A stretch of DNA of 64,000 nt from a virus. The notes under the pieces were generated by a model that made no database searches, was not told where the DNA came from, and saw nothing but the letters and a program-made list of their open reading frames with translations. A program made the translations under genes and the position numbers. Within the stretch, counting starts at the first letter, position 1. Every line of letters begins with the position of its first letter. The DNA lies in IMG/VR virus record IMGVR_UViG_3300017917_003016, positions 62,001-126,000 of that record. One strand, 5' to 3'. Positions 1-8,100 of this stretch are shown here, piece by piece.

Positions 1-25
1 TTCAAAAAAATTAAACAAGATTTGG

Positions 26-54
26 TTGACAGGCTTACCAAAATATCATATAAT
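26..54 (+). promoter_or_regulatory. sigma70 promoter (early)
   Basis: Perfect TTGACA (26-31) and TATAAT (49-54) with a 17-nt spacer. The predicted start near 61 leaves a leader of about 28 nt with an AGGAG (76-80) before the ATG at 89. Recognition by unmodified host RNA polymerase is inferred from the consensus match. Confidence 0.9.
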
Positions 55-88
55 AGCATCATAACGTAACAACACAGGAGCAGCACAA

Positions 89-490
89 ATGGCCAAGATC
101 TACACCTTCGACGAGAACATTGTTAGCGATCTGTACAAGGATGCCTATGGTCACCGCCCGGGCCAATCGTTCTGGGAAATGTGGAAGACTGTCACCGACC
201 GTGACCGCCAAGAAATTTGGGACAACCTGCTTGAGGCTCTGGACCGTGCCGTTGAGCAAGAACGTGCTGCCCGGACTCGTGCCGAGCATGACTTCCAGTT
301 CACTATTGCTAGCCTGATGCATGCAGGTGCCAAGGACTTTGAAATGGCCGTTCGTTGGCTACATGACGCAAACGACACCCAAGGTGACGATGAGTACCTG
401 GAGTACAAGTTGGGAATTGGCTACGGCTATATCCGCGAGGCTCGTGAGTCCATGCAGGTTGCCAATGAACTGCTGGCACAAACCGCATAA
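89..490 (+). CDS. Hypothetical early protein, 133 aa
   Basis: I do not recognise this family. The product is helical and charged, without a signal peptide or membrane segment; residues 45-70 are rich in Glu, Arg and Ala and could form a coiled coil. The ATG at 89 follows AGGAG by 8 nt. It is the first gene behind a perfect sigma70 promoter and is followed at once by a second such promoter. Codons end in G or C far more often (CTG, GCC, AAG) than in genes downstream, which suggests strong early expression. Function unknown. Confidence 0.85.
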   Translation: MAKIYTFDENIVSDLYKDAYGHRPGQSFWEMWKTVTDRDRQEIWDNLLEALDRAVEQERAARTRAEHDFQFTIASLMHAGAKDFEMAVRWLHDANDTQGDDEYLEYKLGIGYGYIREARESMQVANELLAQTA

Positions 491-494
491 GTGG

Positions 495-523
495 TTGACA
501 ACTAGATCCAAAGATCATATAAT
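495..523 (+). promoter_or_regulatory. sigma70 promoter (early)
   Basis: Perfect TTGACA (495-500) and TATAAT (518-523), 17-nt spacer. The -10 context (GATCATATAAT) resembles that of the promoter at 26-54 (TATCATATAAT), so both probably belong to one regulatory class. Confidence 0.9.
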
Positions 524-570
524 ACTGAAACTGTAGTACAAAACACAATAACTTTTCAGGAGCATAGACA

Positions 571-1398
571 ATGAAGACTACCACTCGTACTCGCGTTCGT
601 ATTGCCAAGGCCCCGGTCAAGACTGAAGCCCAGCGCATGCAGGAGATTGCTGAACGTTTTGAAATCCTGGATGAAATGGCCAAGGCCACTACCAACGGTG
701 ATATCCGTGCTATGATTGTTTCGGGCCCTCCGGGTGTGGGCAAGAGTTTTGGCATCGAGCGTGTTATTGACAAGGCTGTGTTGTTTGACCAAGTGGCCGG
801 CAAGCGTCTGCGCTGCGAAGTGGTCAAGGGTGCTGCCAGTGCCATTGGCCTGTATACCACTCTGTACAAGTACAGTGATCCTAACTGTGTTGTGGTGTTC
901 GATGACTGTGATAGCATCCTGTTGGACGATGTCTGTCTTAACCTGCTTAAGGGTGCACTGGACTCGGGCAAGAAGCGCCGCATTTCGTGGCTCAGCGACA
1001 GCAACATTCTGCGCCGCGAAGGTGTGCCTAATCAGTTCGACTTCAAGGGTGCTGTGATCTTTATCACCAACCTTAAGTTTGATGACATGAAGAGCAAGAA
1101 GTTGGCTGACCACCTTGAGGCTCTGCAAAGCCGTTGCCACTACATTGACCTGGCTCTGGACACTACTGAAGACAAGATTCTGCGTATCAAGCAGATTGCT
1201 GCTACTGGTGAACTGTTCCAAGATTATGAGTTTGATCAGTGCGTTCAGGACGAAATCATCGAGTTTATGACTACTAACAGCAGTCATCTTCGTGAAATCA
1301 GTCTGCGTATGGCCATCAAGATTGCTGACCTGCGCAAGAGTTTCCCTGTCAAGTGGCAGGCCCTGGCTCGTACTACCTGTATGAAGGCCGCGGCGTAA
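571..1398 (+). CDS. AAA+ family ATPase, 275 aa
   Basis: A single AAA+ ATP-binding domain. The Walker A motif GPPGVGKS is at residues 52-59, a Walker B-like strand (VVVFDD) at 107-112 and a sensor-1-like Thr-Asn at 166-167. The N terminus is basic, and the C-terminal region looks like the small helical lid. The ATG follows AGGAG at 559-563. Proteins of this type remodel other proteins or DNA using ATP; the substrate cannot be read from the sequence. It has its own consensus promoter and a strong terminator at 1494, so it is probably an independent early transcript. Codon use is G/C-ending like the gene before it. Confidence 0.9.
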   Translation: MKTTTRTRVRIAKAPVKTEAQRMQEIAERFEILDEMAKATTNGDIRAMIVSGPPGVGKSFGIERVIDKAVLFDQVAGKRLRCEVVKGAASAIGLYTTLYKYSDPNCVVVFDDCDSILLDDVCLNLLKGALDSGKKRRISWLSDSNILRREGVPNQFDFKGAVIFITNLKFDDMKSKKLADHLEALQSRCHYIDLALDTTEDKILRIKQIAATGELFQDYEFDQCVQDEIIEFMTTNSSHLREISLRMAIKIADLRKSFPVKWQALARTTCMKAAA

Positions 1399-1493
1399 TC
1401 AATTTTGTCTGAGGTAATAACTCCACGTGATAACTATTTTTTGCAGTACCTCGGCGCACTTTTTATTGTCTAGCTCCTAGTGCATCGAGTTTT

Positions 1494-1522
1494 AAGCCCA
1501 GAGTTTTCTCTGGGCTTTTTTT
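1494..1522 (+). terminator. Intrinsic terminator
   Basis: Ten-bp stem AAGCCCAGAG / CTCTGGGCTT with a TTTT loop and a following T run. It closes the early ATPase unit. The 95 nt between the stop at 1398 and this stem hold no gene; a GAGGTA / TACCTC pair (1411-1416 with 1447-1452) could fold as a 3' leader hairpin. Confidence 0.9.
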
Positions 1523-1532
1523 ACCTTAACAG

Positions 1533-1561
1533 TTGCATTTGTTTTCAACAAACTATATACT
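1533..1561 (+). promoter_or_regulatory. sigma70-like promoter, leaderless layout
   Basis: TTGCAT (1533-1538), 17-nt spacer, TATACT (1556-1561). The -35 is weak, the -10 strong. Only six bases separate the -10 from the ATG at 1568, so transcription should begin at or next to the start codon. Confidence 0.6.
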
Positions 1562-1567
1562 AATAAG

Positions 1568-2707
1568 ATGACCAAATATTCATATGTTGAAGACTATCTA
1601 GAACTCCTAGCAGGCTACGAACCTAACAACCTGCTCAATCAGTTTACGTATTCTTTGCCAGGTAAGATAGTTAAACTGGCCCGTTATGACATCAGTGTGG
1701 TAGAAAACATGGCCAACAACACCATATGGGGTACTGCACTAACTGATCGTCAGGCGGAATTGGCAGTCAAGTTGATTTTGAAATATCGCAGACAATTTGC
1801 TGCCAAAGGTATAGATGTTAGTCCGGTTGAAACACCCACCTTTCGAATCCCAATTAGAAAAATTGATCGAACAAAGAGCATCATACTTGATCAAGATCTC
1901 GTAAAAATTAGATTTCCCTATGATCAAAAGTATATCGATGCCATGCAAAATTTGCAGAAGCAAAACAAAGGGCTAGTGACCTTTGATAGACACTCTAAGA
2001 CATGGCAGTCCAGAATAACCGAATATACTATTAACTATCTTGTGGCCTGGGGCGAGGCCAATGACTTTGCAATCTGCGACGGTGTTAGGTCACTGATGAA
2101 TATAATTGATGCCTGTGGACAAACTTCCTACGAAATAAAATTAGTCACTACAGACCAAGGTTTTGCCATTACCAATGCAGCCAAATCTTTAGTTGACTAC
2201 GTCGACAATCACATCGGTGGATTTGCACACGACAACGTGATAAAACTAGTTGATCATGCGGGGCTCTTGGGTTACACCGTAGACGACAGTATACTCGCGC
2301 AAGTGCCCGGCTTTCTGACTCAGATTGGCCCAAACCACTCAACACACCTATCGCCCACTAGCGAGAATTTTGAAAGAATTTTAGACTATGCCAAACTTAC
2401 CAATAGGTATCCTATTTGCATTTATGAACCGGGTGCTATCGGAGTTAACAGCACCATAGATCTAAGTCAATTTAGCGAACAAGACATTCTTCGTTTTGAC
2501 CACAACGGTAAAACTAAGACTAGAAATTACAACCTTAGTGACGTTAAAATTGTACATGCAAAAAAGATTCCATCGCACTGGAACTTTTCAGTTCCCTTGC
2601 TAGTGACCACAGTAGAAATGATGTATGGTGGTCGTAGAGTTGACTGGACTCGCCGTGCTGAAAGAATAATTTATTTTACAAATGCAATGCTCAGGGACAC
2701 TGCCTAA
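1568..2707 (+). CDS. HARP-like protein, partner of UvsW, 379 aa
   Basis: No firm family assignment. Residues about 108-155 show a pattern FPYD..YI....LQ....G...FD..SK.W, then a Tyr-rich strand. This resembles the HARP domain found beside SNF2-type annealing helicases such as SMARCAL1. The stop overlaps the start of the UvsW-like helicase by one base (TAATG), so the two are translationally coupled. A role as the DNA-structure-recognition partner of that helicase is inference. The start follows the -10 box by six bases with no ribosome binding site, which suggests a leaderless message. Confidence 0.85.
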   Translation: MTKYSYVEDYLELLAGYEPNNLLNQFTYSLPGKIVKLARYDISVVENMANNTIWGTALTDRQAELAVKLILKYRRQFAAKGIDVSPVETPTFRIPIRKIDRTKSIILDQDLVKIRFPYDQKYIDAMQNLQKQNKGLVTFDRHSKTWQSRITEYTINYLVAWGEANDFAICDGVRSLMNIIDACGQTSYEIKLVTTDQGFAITNAAKSLVDYVDNHIGGFAHDNVIKLVDHAGLLGYTVDDSILAQVPGFLTQIGPNHSTHLSPTSENFERILDYAKLTNRYPICIYEPGAIGVNSTIDLSQFSEQDILRFDHNGKTKTRNYNLSDVKIVHAKKIPSHWNFSVPLLVTTVEMMYGGRRVDWTRRAERIIYFTNAMLRDTA

Positions 2708-4164
2708 TGGCCACAGCAAGACTGATAATCAAAGACGAAGTTAATGTAAAGATCGAAGGCCTAGATCTAACCGAACGCAAGGAACTCAGCAACAAATTCA
2801 AGTATGAAATCCCCGGTGCTCGTTATTTGCCTGCAGTGCGTCTGGGACGATGGGATGGAAAGGTAGCATTTTTTCAACTGGGCGGCAGCACGTACATTAA
2901 TCTTTTACCAGAAATCATACCTTATCTAGAATCACGTGGTTATGACATAGACGTAGAAGATCTAAGAAATTATCAAACACAGTTTGCATTCAAAGAAATC
3001 AAGGAAACAAGTTATGAGAACACCACGTGGCCTGAGAAACATCCCATGGCTGGTCAGCCTATTAGGTTGCGAGATTATCAAGTTGAGATTATCAATCGTT
3101 TCTTAGAAAACCCGCAGTGCCTGCAAGAGGTAGCCACTGGTGCAGGCAAGACTTTGATCACTGCGGCTCTGAGTCACAGTTGCGAGCCACACGGTCGCAC
3201 TATTGTAATTGTGCCCAATAAGAGCCTGGTCACCCAGACCGAAGTAGACTATCGTAATCTAGGCCTGGACGTTGGTGTGTACTTTGGTGATCGTAAAGAG
3301 TATGACCACACGCACACTATCTGCACATGGCAAAGCCTTAATATCTTACTCAAAGGCTCACGCAGTCATGAAGTAGACATCACTATACAGGAGTTTATAC
3401 AAGACGTAGTCTGCGTTATAGTAGATGAAGTGCACATGGCCAAAGCAGATGCACTAAAGACCTTGTTAACAGGTGTAATGAGCCATATACCCATACGGTG
3501 GGGTCTTACTGGAACCATACCTAAAGAAAACTACGAACAGGTCAGCCTGTTGTGTTCACTAGGTCCAGTGGTTGGTAAACTCAGCGCCAGCGAACTTCAG
3601 GAGCAAGGGGTTTTGGCCAGTTGCCATGTAAATATACTACAGTTGGCAGACTTTGTAGAGTACAAGGATTATCAAAGCGAACTTCGCTATCTGTTGGAAA
3701 CAGAAGGCCGCCTAGACTATATCGCTCAATTGGTTGAGAACATAAGATCTACAGGAAATACTCTGTTGTTGGTGGATCGTATTGCACCAGGCAAGGCTTT
3801 GGTAGAAAGGATACGCGATGCGGTATTTGTTTCGGGCGGCACAAAAGCGGATGACAGAAAAGACCACTATGACGATGTGGCAACCAGTGACGACAAAGTT
3901 ATTGTTGCTACCTATGGTGTTGCTGCTGTGGGCATTAATATTCCCCGTATTTTTAATCTTGTTTTGGTTGAGCCTGGTAAGAGTTTTGTTCGCGTCATCC
4001 AATCAATTGGGCGTGGTATTCGCAAGGCGGAAGACAAAGACTTTGTTCAAATCTGGGACGTAACCAGTACCTGTAAGTTTGCCAAACGGCATCTAACCAA
4101 ACGCAAGCAATTTTATAAGGATGCCAACTATCCTTTCGCTGTTGAAAAAGTTGACTGGCAATAG
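2707..4164 (+). CDS. uvsW: UvsW-like superfamily 2 DNA helicase, 485 aa
   Basis: SF2 helicase of the T4 UvsW type, which branch-migrates recombination intermediates and unwinds R-loops to shut off origin-dependent replication. The N-terminal accessory domain (1-110) includes the GRWDG signature near 47-51. Motif I ATGAGKT is at 143-149, motif II DEVH at 240-243, motif III-like LTGT at 267-270, and motif VI QSIGRGIRK in the C-terminal RecA fold. Length matches the family (T4 UvsW about 500 aa). It is coupled to the HARP-like gene upstream, an arrangement that supports joint work on forks or branched DNA. Confidence 0.93.
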   Translation: MATARLIIKDEVNVKIEGLDLTERKELSNKFKYEIPGARYLPAVRLGRWDGKVAFFQLGGSTYINLLPEIIPYLESRGYDIDVEDLRNYQTQFAFKEIKETSYENTTWPEKHPMAGQPIRLRDYQVEIINRFLENPQCLQEVATGAGKTLITAALSHSCEPHGRTIVIVPNKSLVTQTEVDYRNLGLDVGVYFGDRKEYDHTHTICTWQSLNILLKGSRSHEVDITIQEFIQDVVCVIVDEVHMAKADALKTLLTGVMSHIPIRWGLTGTIPKENYEQVSLLCSLGPVVGKLSASELQEQGVLASCHVNILQLADFVEYKDYQSELRYLLETEGRLDYIAQLVENIRSTGNTLLLVDRIAPGKALVERIRDAVFVSGGTKADDRKDHYDDVATSDDKVIVATYGVAAVGINIPRIFNLVLVEPGKSFVRVIQSIGRGIRKAEDKDFVQIWDVTSTCKFAKRHLTKRKQFYKDANYPFAVEKVDWQ

Positions 4165-4175
4165 GAAAGATTTTA

Positions 4176-4778
4176 GTGGGCAAAACATATCAACAGACTG
4201 AATATTATCTATCCAACGATGATGGTATATTTTTAGAGATTGGTTCAACAAGAGAAGAAAACTCGTCAGAGTATTTTGCTAAAGTAGCAAAAAAACACAA
4301 TTCTAAATTTATTTCTGTAGACATTGATGCTGATTGTTCTAATAGATTTACTAGTGATATTGACGTAGAATTCTATTCAATGAGCGGATCTGAATTTGCA
4401 GAAAAAATACTCCCAACGTTGGGAGTCAAAGTCAAATGTTTGTATTTAGACAATATGGATTGGATTTGGACTCCGTTGAATCTTCCCTTGTGGATGCAAG
4501 AGCAGATAGATTGGTATAGACAAAATTTTAATATAAAGTTAACTAATTTATCTAGCCAGGCTGAACATTTAAAACAAATGATATTCATATTGCCGCATAT
4601 GGCTGAAAAAAGTGTTATAGTGTGTGATGATACTTATAAGATTCCTGAACAAACATATACTGGTAAGTGTGGAGCAGTAATTCCATTGTTGATAGATCAT
4701 GGTTATCAAATAGTCTACGAGGATGAATATCAGGCAGGACTTATTCTTAGAAATTTTAAAGTTGACAATAACGAATGA
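4176..4778 (+). CDS. SAM-dependent methyltransferase-like protein, 200 aa
   Basis: Rossmann-type methyltransferase-like fold. FLEIGS at residues 19-24 resembles the glycine-containing SAM loop. ISVDID around 46-51 ends in the acidic residue that normally holds the SAM ribose, and IVCDDTYK around 148-155 sits where motif IV is expected. GTG start at 4176. Composition is much more AT-rich than the upstream helicase, suggesting separate acquisition. The substrate is unknown; it looks more like small-molecule or sugar methyltransferases (Methyltransf_24 type) than a DNA methylase, since no DPPY/NPPY motif is seen. Confidence 0.7.
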   Translation: MGKTYQQTEYYLSNDDGIFLEIGSTREENSSEYFAKVAKKHNSKFISVDIDADCSNRFTSDIDVEFYSMSGSEFAEKILPTLGVKVKCLYLDNMDWIWTPLNLPLWMQEQIDWYRQNFNIKLTNLSSQAEHLKQMIFILPHMAEKSVIVCDDTYKIPEQTYTGKCGAVIPLLIDHGYQIVYEDEYQAGLILRNFKVDNNE

Positions 4779-4892
4779 TCAATTGACCTTTTTAATTACC
4801 TAAACGCAAGGCATGCTAAAAAGAAGTCAACCATTCATGCTCTGTATACAAATACTGATGCAATATCATATAAATTACGTAGGAAATAATTA

Positions 4893-5393
4893 ATGTACAT
4901 ACTAACACTAGAAAATCGCGCATATGAAATGAATGAAATCCCAGACGAAGTTGAAGATCTTCGTTTTGCTATCTTAGACAATTCAGATCCTAAGAATCCA
5001 GACTATTTTTTTATTCCTCTGATATTTTTAGAAAGTTTTAATAGTCCGGCACTGGTCTTGAGCATAGGAGGCAACATAGTCAAAATGCCTGTAGACTGGC
5101 AGGTTCTAATTGGTGAACCTGAGTTTGGTGACTTAGAAGTAGTACCATTGACCAGCATCAATGATCGCGGGTTTTCAGCATTTACCTTTAACCCTTTAGA
5201 GAGTTTTAAGCCAGAGTTTCATCCAGTGGAAATTGTAGACATCTATCAAGATGTTAAATGGTATTTTCCTAAACTTAAACCTGGTCAGATGCTGGCAGTG
5301 CCTATTGCAGACGGGGACCAACCACTGTGTGCTTACTTTGTCAAAGACATAAGTAGACAAAGTGAAATCGTTGACTATGGGAAGATATGGTGA
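4893..5393 (+). CDS. Conserved-type phage protein of unknown function, 166 aa
   Basis: Not recognised with certainty. A mixed alpha/beta soluble protein with many acidic and aromatic residues, no signal or membrane segment. It starts after a 114-nt gap containing an AT-rich ATCATATAAAT element (4866-4875) like the early -10 boxes, and AGGAA sits upstream of the ATG. The stop overlaps the next start (TGATG), so it heads a tight run of small genes leading into replication genes. Confidence 0.85.
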   Translation: MYILTLENRAYEMNEIPDEVEDLRFAILDNSDPKNPDYFFIPLIFLESFNSPALVLSIGGNIVKMPVDWQVLIGEPEFGDLEVVPLTSINDRGFSAFTFNPLESFKPEFHPVEIVDIYQDVKWYFPKLKPGQMLAVPIADGDQPLCAYFVKDISRQSEIVDYGKIW

Positions 5394-5557
5394 TGACAGA
5401 TAATGAATGGTTGGCTAAGGTAAGAGTGGCCTATGCAGAGTACAGCAGGCAATATCCCAGTGCAGCCCCAGATGCAGAAATGTTTGTGCGTTGGCTGCAC
5501 CAACAGTATGGTATAATCTACAAGGAACGAGAACACAGTGGGCAGATTCAAACCTAA
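5393..5557 (+). CDS. Small protein, 54 aa
   Basis: An ATG overlapping the previous stop (TGATG) opens a 54-codon frame ending in TAA at 5555-5557. The product begins MTDNEWLAKVRVAYAEY and is helical and amphipathic. The next gene starts inside its last 20 bases. Support comes from the coupled start and the lack of any other frame filling this gap; function unknown. Confidence 0.65.
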   Translation: MTDNEWLAKVRVAYAEYSRQYPSAAPDAEMFVRWLHQQYGIIYKEREHSGQIQT

Positions 5558-5777
5558 TACCGTCTACATTTACGAACGTGTGGAAGATGTAATCTATGCT
5601 AGAGAACAGGGATCGGACGTCAGTACAAGGTTTCCAATTGGCAGAGACTTTGATGCCAATGTAAATATATCATTACGTGACTGGTATGACGTCTTGGACA
5701 AATCCAACACCAATACTACTTTACAAGACGCAGTTGCTAAATGTATAATGATATATAGATTATCCAAGGAAGAATAA
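5538..5777 (+). CDS. Small hypothetical protein, 79 aa
   Basis: GTG start at 5538 preceded by a purine-rich AAGGAACGAG, which acts as a plausible ribosome binding site inside the previous gene. Soluble, acidic, with a Tyr-rich N terminus. The stop (TAATG) overlaps the next start. No family recognised. Confidence 0.75.
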   Translation: MGRFKPNTVYIYERVEDVIYAREQGSDVSTRFPIGRDFDANVNISLRDWYDVLDKSNTNTTLQDAVAKCIMIYRLSKEE

Positions 5778-6007
5778 TGTTTAATCCTGCACAGTTTAAA
5801 CAAAAGAAAAAGCGCAAGGTCAATCCAGATATACCTCGTCCTAATCTGTTTAGTCACGAGAAAAAACTCAAAGACCAAACAGCAGCCATGGATCGACTGC
5901 TGCAGTTGGTAGACAGTCAGCAAAGTGAGATACGAGACCTTAAAAGAAAGTATGACAACATGCAGCAGAGCATAGATCAAATTCTCAGTCTGTTGAGGCG
6001 TAGATGA
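5777..6007 (+). CDS. Small basic coiled-coil protein, 76 aa
   Basis: The N-terminal half is strongly basic (KQKKKRKV near residues 8-15) and proline-containing. Residues 30-75 are a heptad-patterned coiled coil ending in RRR. This looks like a nucleic-acid-binding oligomer or a scaffold-type adaptor. It overlaps both neighbours by a few bases and lies immediately before the clamp-loader-like gene. No named family recognised. Confidence 0.75.
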   Translation: MFNPAQFKQKKKRKVNPDIPRPNLFSHEKKLKDQTAAMDRLLQLVDSQQSEIRDLKRKYDNMQQSIDQILSLLRRR

Positions 6008-6471
6008 GCAACACCGATCCGCTTTACATTGGCAATGAAATGGCCGCCTACGATCGCAAGGATCGAGGCTACTATGATAAGTTTTCAGATGAGCAACGCA
6101 AGAAGTTTTCAACTTATCTGATGCTGCGCTATGGCGCCAGCGTCAATGGGTCTGCAGACCTGCAGGCCTACTACCTAATGGCCGCCAATGAGCGAGTAAA
6201 CAAGTATTTCTTTGATCTTAACAAACATCCTAAGTTACAATGGTTGTGCTGCACTACAGTGAGCCCAGGAATGGGCAAACAATACCACTATTGGCAAGGC
6301 AGCAAAAAGAGTGAAACTGATAACAAGGCAATTAAATTTTTGAGTCAGGTATTTCCTCAACTCAAAGACGATGAAATTAAATTACTAGCGGAAATCAATG
6401 ATCGACGAGATCTTACAGACCTGGCAAGAAGGCTCGGCTGGGATGACAAGCGCATCAAATCTGAGTTATAA
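6004..6471 (+). CDS. 62: Clamp-loader small subunit, gp62-like, 155 aa
   Basis: Matches T4 gp62 in its recognisable parts. A YYLMAANERVNKY segment (about 56-68) corresponds to the YLMAA region of gp62. A C-terminal pattern of a leucine-rich helix, then LKDDEIKLL, then DLTDLARRLGW mirrors the gp62 tail that ends in a leucine-rich helix and Trp. gp62 pairs with the gp44 ATPase to load the sliding clamp; gp44 and gp45 are not in this window. It is shorter than T4 gp62 (187 aa). The assignment rests on pattern and context, so moderate confidence. Confidence 0.6.
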   Translation: MSNTDPLYIGNEMAAYDRKDRGYYDKFSDEQRKKFSTYLMLRYGASVNGSADLQAYYLMAANERVNKYFFDLNKHPKLQWLCCTTVSPGMGKQYHYWQGSKKSETDNKAIKFLSQVFPQLKDDEIKLLAEINDRRDLTDLARRLGWDDKRIKSEL

Positions 6472-7141
6472 ATGCCGTTACTGCGGTAAAGAATTTCGCA
6501 AGGAATCAACACTTGCGGCGCATCTTTGCGAAAACAAGCGGCGGTGGCAGCAGGAAAAGGAAGTGGGCGTGCAGTTTGGTCTGCAGGCCTATCTACGTTT
6601 CTATGAAATGACACAGGGTTCAGCCAAGACCAAATCATATGCAGATTTTGTAGAAAGTCCCTACTACGCAGCCTTTGTGAAATTTGGTCGCCATATGGTT
6701 GCCATACGTGCGGTCAATCCTCGCATGTTTATCGACTGGGTAATTAACGAGAATAAGAAACTTGATCACTGGACGCACGAAAAGGTCTATACAGAATATC
6801 TACATCGCTATCTAAAAAAAGAAGCAGTACAGGATGCACTTGAACGTGCGCTAATAACCATGCAGGAGTATACAGATGAAGGAACAGGTATTGCAAGTTT
6901 TAAGGACTATTTTAGATTTGGTAACACTAATCGCGTGTGTTACCATATTGCTAACGGTAGAATTAGTCCTTGGGTTGTTTTCAATTGTGCGTCGGGGGTG
7001 GAATTTCTTGAAAGTCTCAATGATGAACAAGTTACGATTATTCTACCGTGGATAGATCCTGACTATTGGCAGCAAAAGTTTAGAGACTATGTGGCTGACA
7101 CAGAGTGGGTCAAGATGGTGTTAGGGGAAGCAGGACTATGA
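6443..7141 (+). CDS. C2H2 zinc-finger protein, 232 aa
   Basis: Near the N terminus is a C2H2-type finger: CRYCGKEF, then STLAAHLCENK, giving Cys-x2-Cys with His and Cys (or a distal residue) as the remaining ligands. The remaining 190 residues are helical with many aromatic residues and no recognised fold. The ATG at 6443 is preferred because the alternative upstream ATG (6398) would overlap the gp62-like gene by 74 bases. The end overlaps the next gene as ATGA. Binding to nucleic acid or to a replication protein is inferred from the finger and the neighbours. Confidence 0.8.
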   Translation: MTSASNLSYKCRYCGKEFRKESTLAAHLCENKRRWQQEKEVGVQFGLQAYLRFYEMTQGSAKTKSYADFVESPYYAAFVKFGRHMVAIRAVNPRMFIDWVINENKKLDHWTHEKVYTEYLHRYLKKEAVQDALERALITMQEYTDEGTGIASFKDYFRFGNTNRVCYHIANGRISPWVVFNCASGVEFLESLNDEQVTIILPWIDPDYWQQKFRDYVADTEWVKMVLGEAGL

Positions 7142-7728
7142 AATTTTCTTCAGACATTGACATTGACTTTGCTGACAGAGATCAAGTATTGTCTCTGTTG
7201 GATGTAATCCCTGCAGGCATCATCCGCGATGAACAGTTGACTCGCCACAACACTGGTGTCTATGCCACAGACATACCGCAGGATCCATTTACGGGCACTG
7301 CTGCTTTGGATTATCGTGTGGCTGAACAAAGAGGATATGTCAAATTAGATTTTCTCAATGTGCATGTCTATCGACAGGTACGCGATGAGCAGCATTTAAT
7401 TGAACTCATGCGAGAACCTGATTGGACTAAGTTATATGATCCTGCAGTATGTCAGCAGTTGATTCACATCAACGGGCACTATGATACTCTGCTGAAAATG
7501 CCTGAGCCAGTGGATAGTATTCCTCGCTTGGCTATGTTTTTGGCTGTGATACGCCCTGCTAAACGTCATCTAATAGGTCGCACTTGGCGTGAAGTTGCTG
7601 ACTCCATATGGGATCGACCCGCTGATGACAGTTACTATTTTAAAAAATCACACTCGGTGAGTTATGCACAACTGGTAGTGGTGCACCTTAACTTACTTTG
7701 CGAACAAGAGTTATTGAACGGCGCTTAG
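7138..7728 (+). CDS. Miniature DNA polymerase III alpha (DnaE)-like protein, 196 aa
   Basis: A C-family polymerase palm reduced to under 200 residues. SDIDIDFADRDQVL at 5-18 matches the DnaE PDxDxDF...RDQVI motif with its two catalytic aspartates. RHNTGVY near 36-42 matches the DnaE H..GV strand. YVKLDFL at 68-73 matches VKFDFLGL with the third catalytic Asp (Asp71 here). VIRPA at 137-141 and KKSHSVSYAQ at 169-178 match RPGP and F-KSHAxxYA. The PHP, finger extension, beta-binding and OB parts are missing. Start chosen at 7138 for the ATGA overlap. Whether it polymerises DNA is unknown. Confidence 0.8.
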   Translation: MKFSSDIDIDFADRDQVLSLLDVIPAGIIRDEQLTRHNTGVYATDIPQDPFTGTAALDYRVAEQRGYVKLDFLNVHVYRQVRDEQHLIELMREPDWTKLYDPAVCQQLIHINGHYDTLLKMPEPVDSIPRLAMFLAVIRPAKRHLIGRTWREVADSIWDRPADDSYYFKKSHSVSYAQLVVVHLNLLCEQELLNGA

Positions 7729-8062
7729 ACCGTTTGCTGGCAATTTCTTTGAGACTCACATAAGGTCCGTGGTGTATGGCCACATCCTTGCTGTTGAATG
7801 TCTTAAGACACACTCTAAACTCAATCCAATCCTGCTTTAAAAACACATTGATAGGCACTAGCCTATTGCTTTCCCACCACCATTGATCGGCTAATTCTAG
7901 ATATTTGGTCTTTTGATCCATGGTCCTCAGAGCAGCATAATCATAGATTGTGGTTATCAGTTCGTCTGAGTTTTGAATAATGCCTATGTAGTCGTTACCG
8001 CCGTAGGTAATGTAACTGATAAAAGGGTATTCATTAAGCAAACGCCTGATATGGTCTTCCAT
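7688..8062 (-). CDS. Hypothetical protein, 124 aa (minus strand)
   Basis: Lone minus-strand gene. Its 3' end overlaps the DnaE-like gene by 41 bases. The ATG at 8062 is chosen; a TTG at 8095 would extend it by 11 residues (DPNRSIYRNP...) but would run through the late promoter for the plus-strand gene. The protein is alpha/beta with a Trp cluster (QWWWESNR) and a basic tail (SKRSKRRS). No family recognised. In-frame length and a protein-like composition support it as real. Confidence 0.7.
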   Translation of the reverse strand: MEDHIRRLLNEYPFISYITYGGNDYIGIIQNSDELITTIYDYAALRTMDQKTKYLELADQWWWESNRLVPINVFLKQDWIEFRVCLKTFNSKDVAIHHGPYVSLKEIASKRSKRRSITLVRKVS

Positions 8063-8070
8063 AGGATTTC

Positions 8071-8078
8071 GATAAATA
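8071..8078 (+). promoter_or_regulatory. T4-type late promoter octamer
   Basis: GATAAATA, one base off the T4 late consensus TATAAATA, 22 nt before the first structural gene of the fibre module. A gp55-like sigma factor is implied but is not in this window. Confidence 0.6.
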
Positions 8079-8100
8079 CTTCTATTAGGATCCAACTAAA

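Noticed and set aside
309-1287. Long open frames on the minus strand across the early genes (232 and 243 codons)
   Set aside because: They lie antisense to a clear AAA+ gene with its own promoter and binding site, and give no domain-like protein; they follow from the G/C-ending codons of the real gene.
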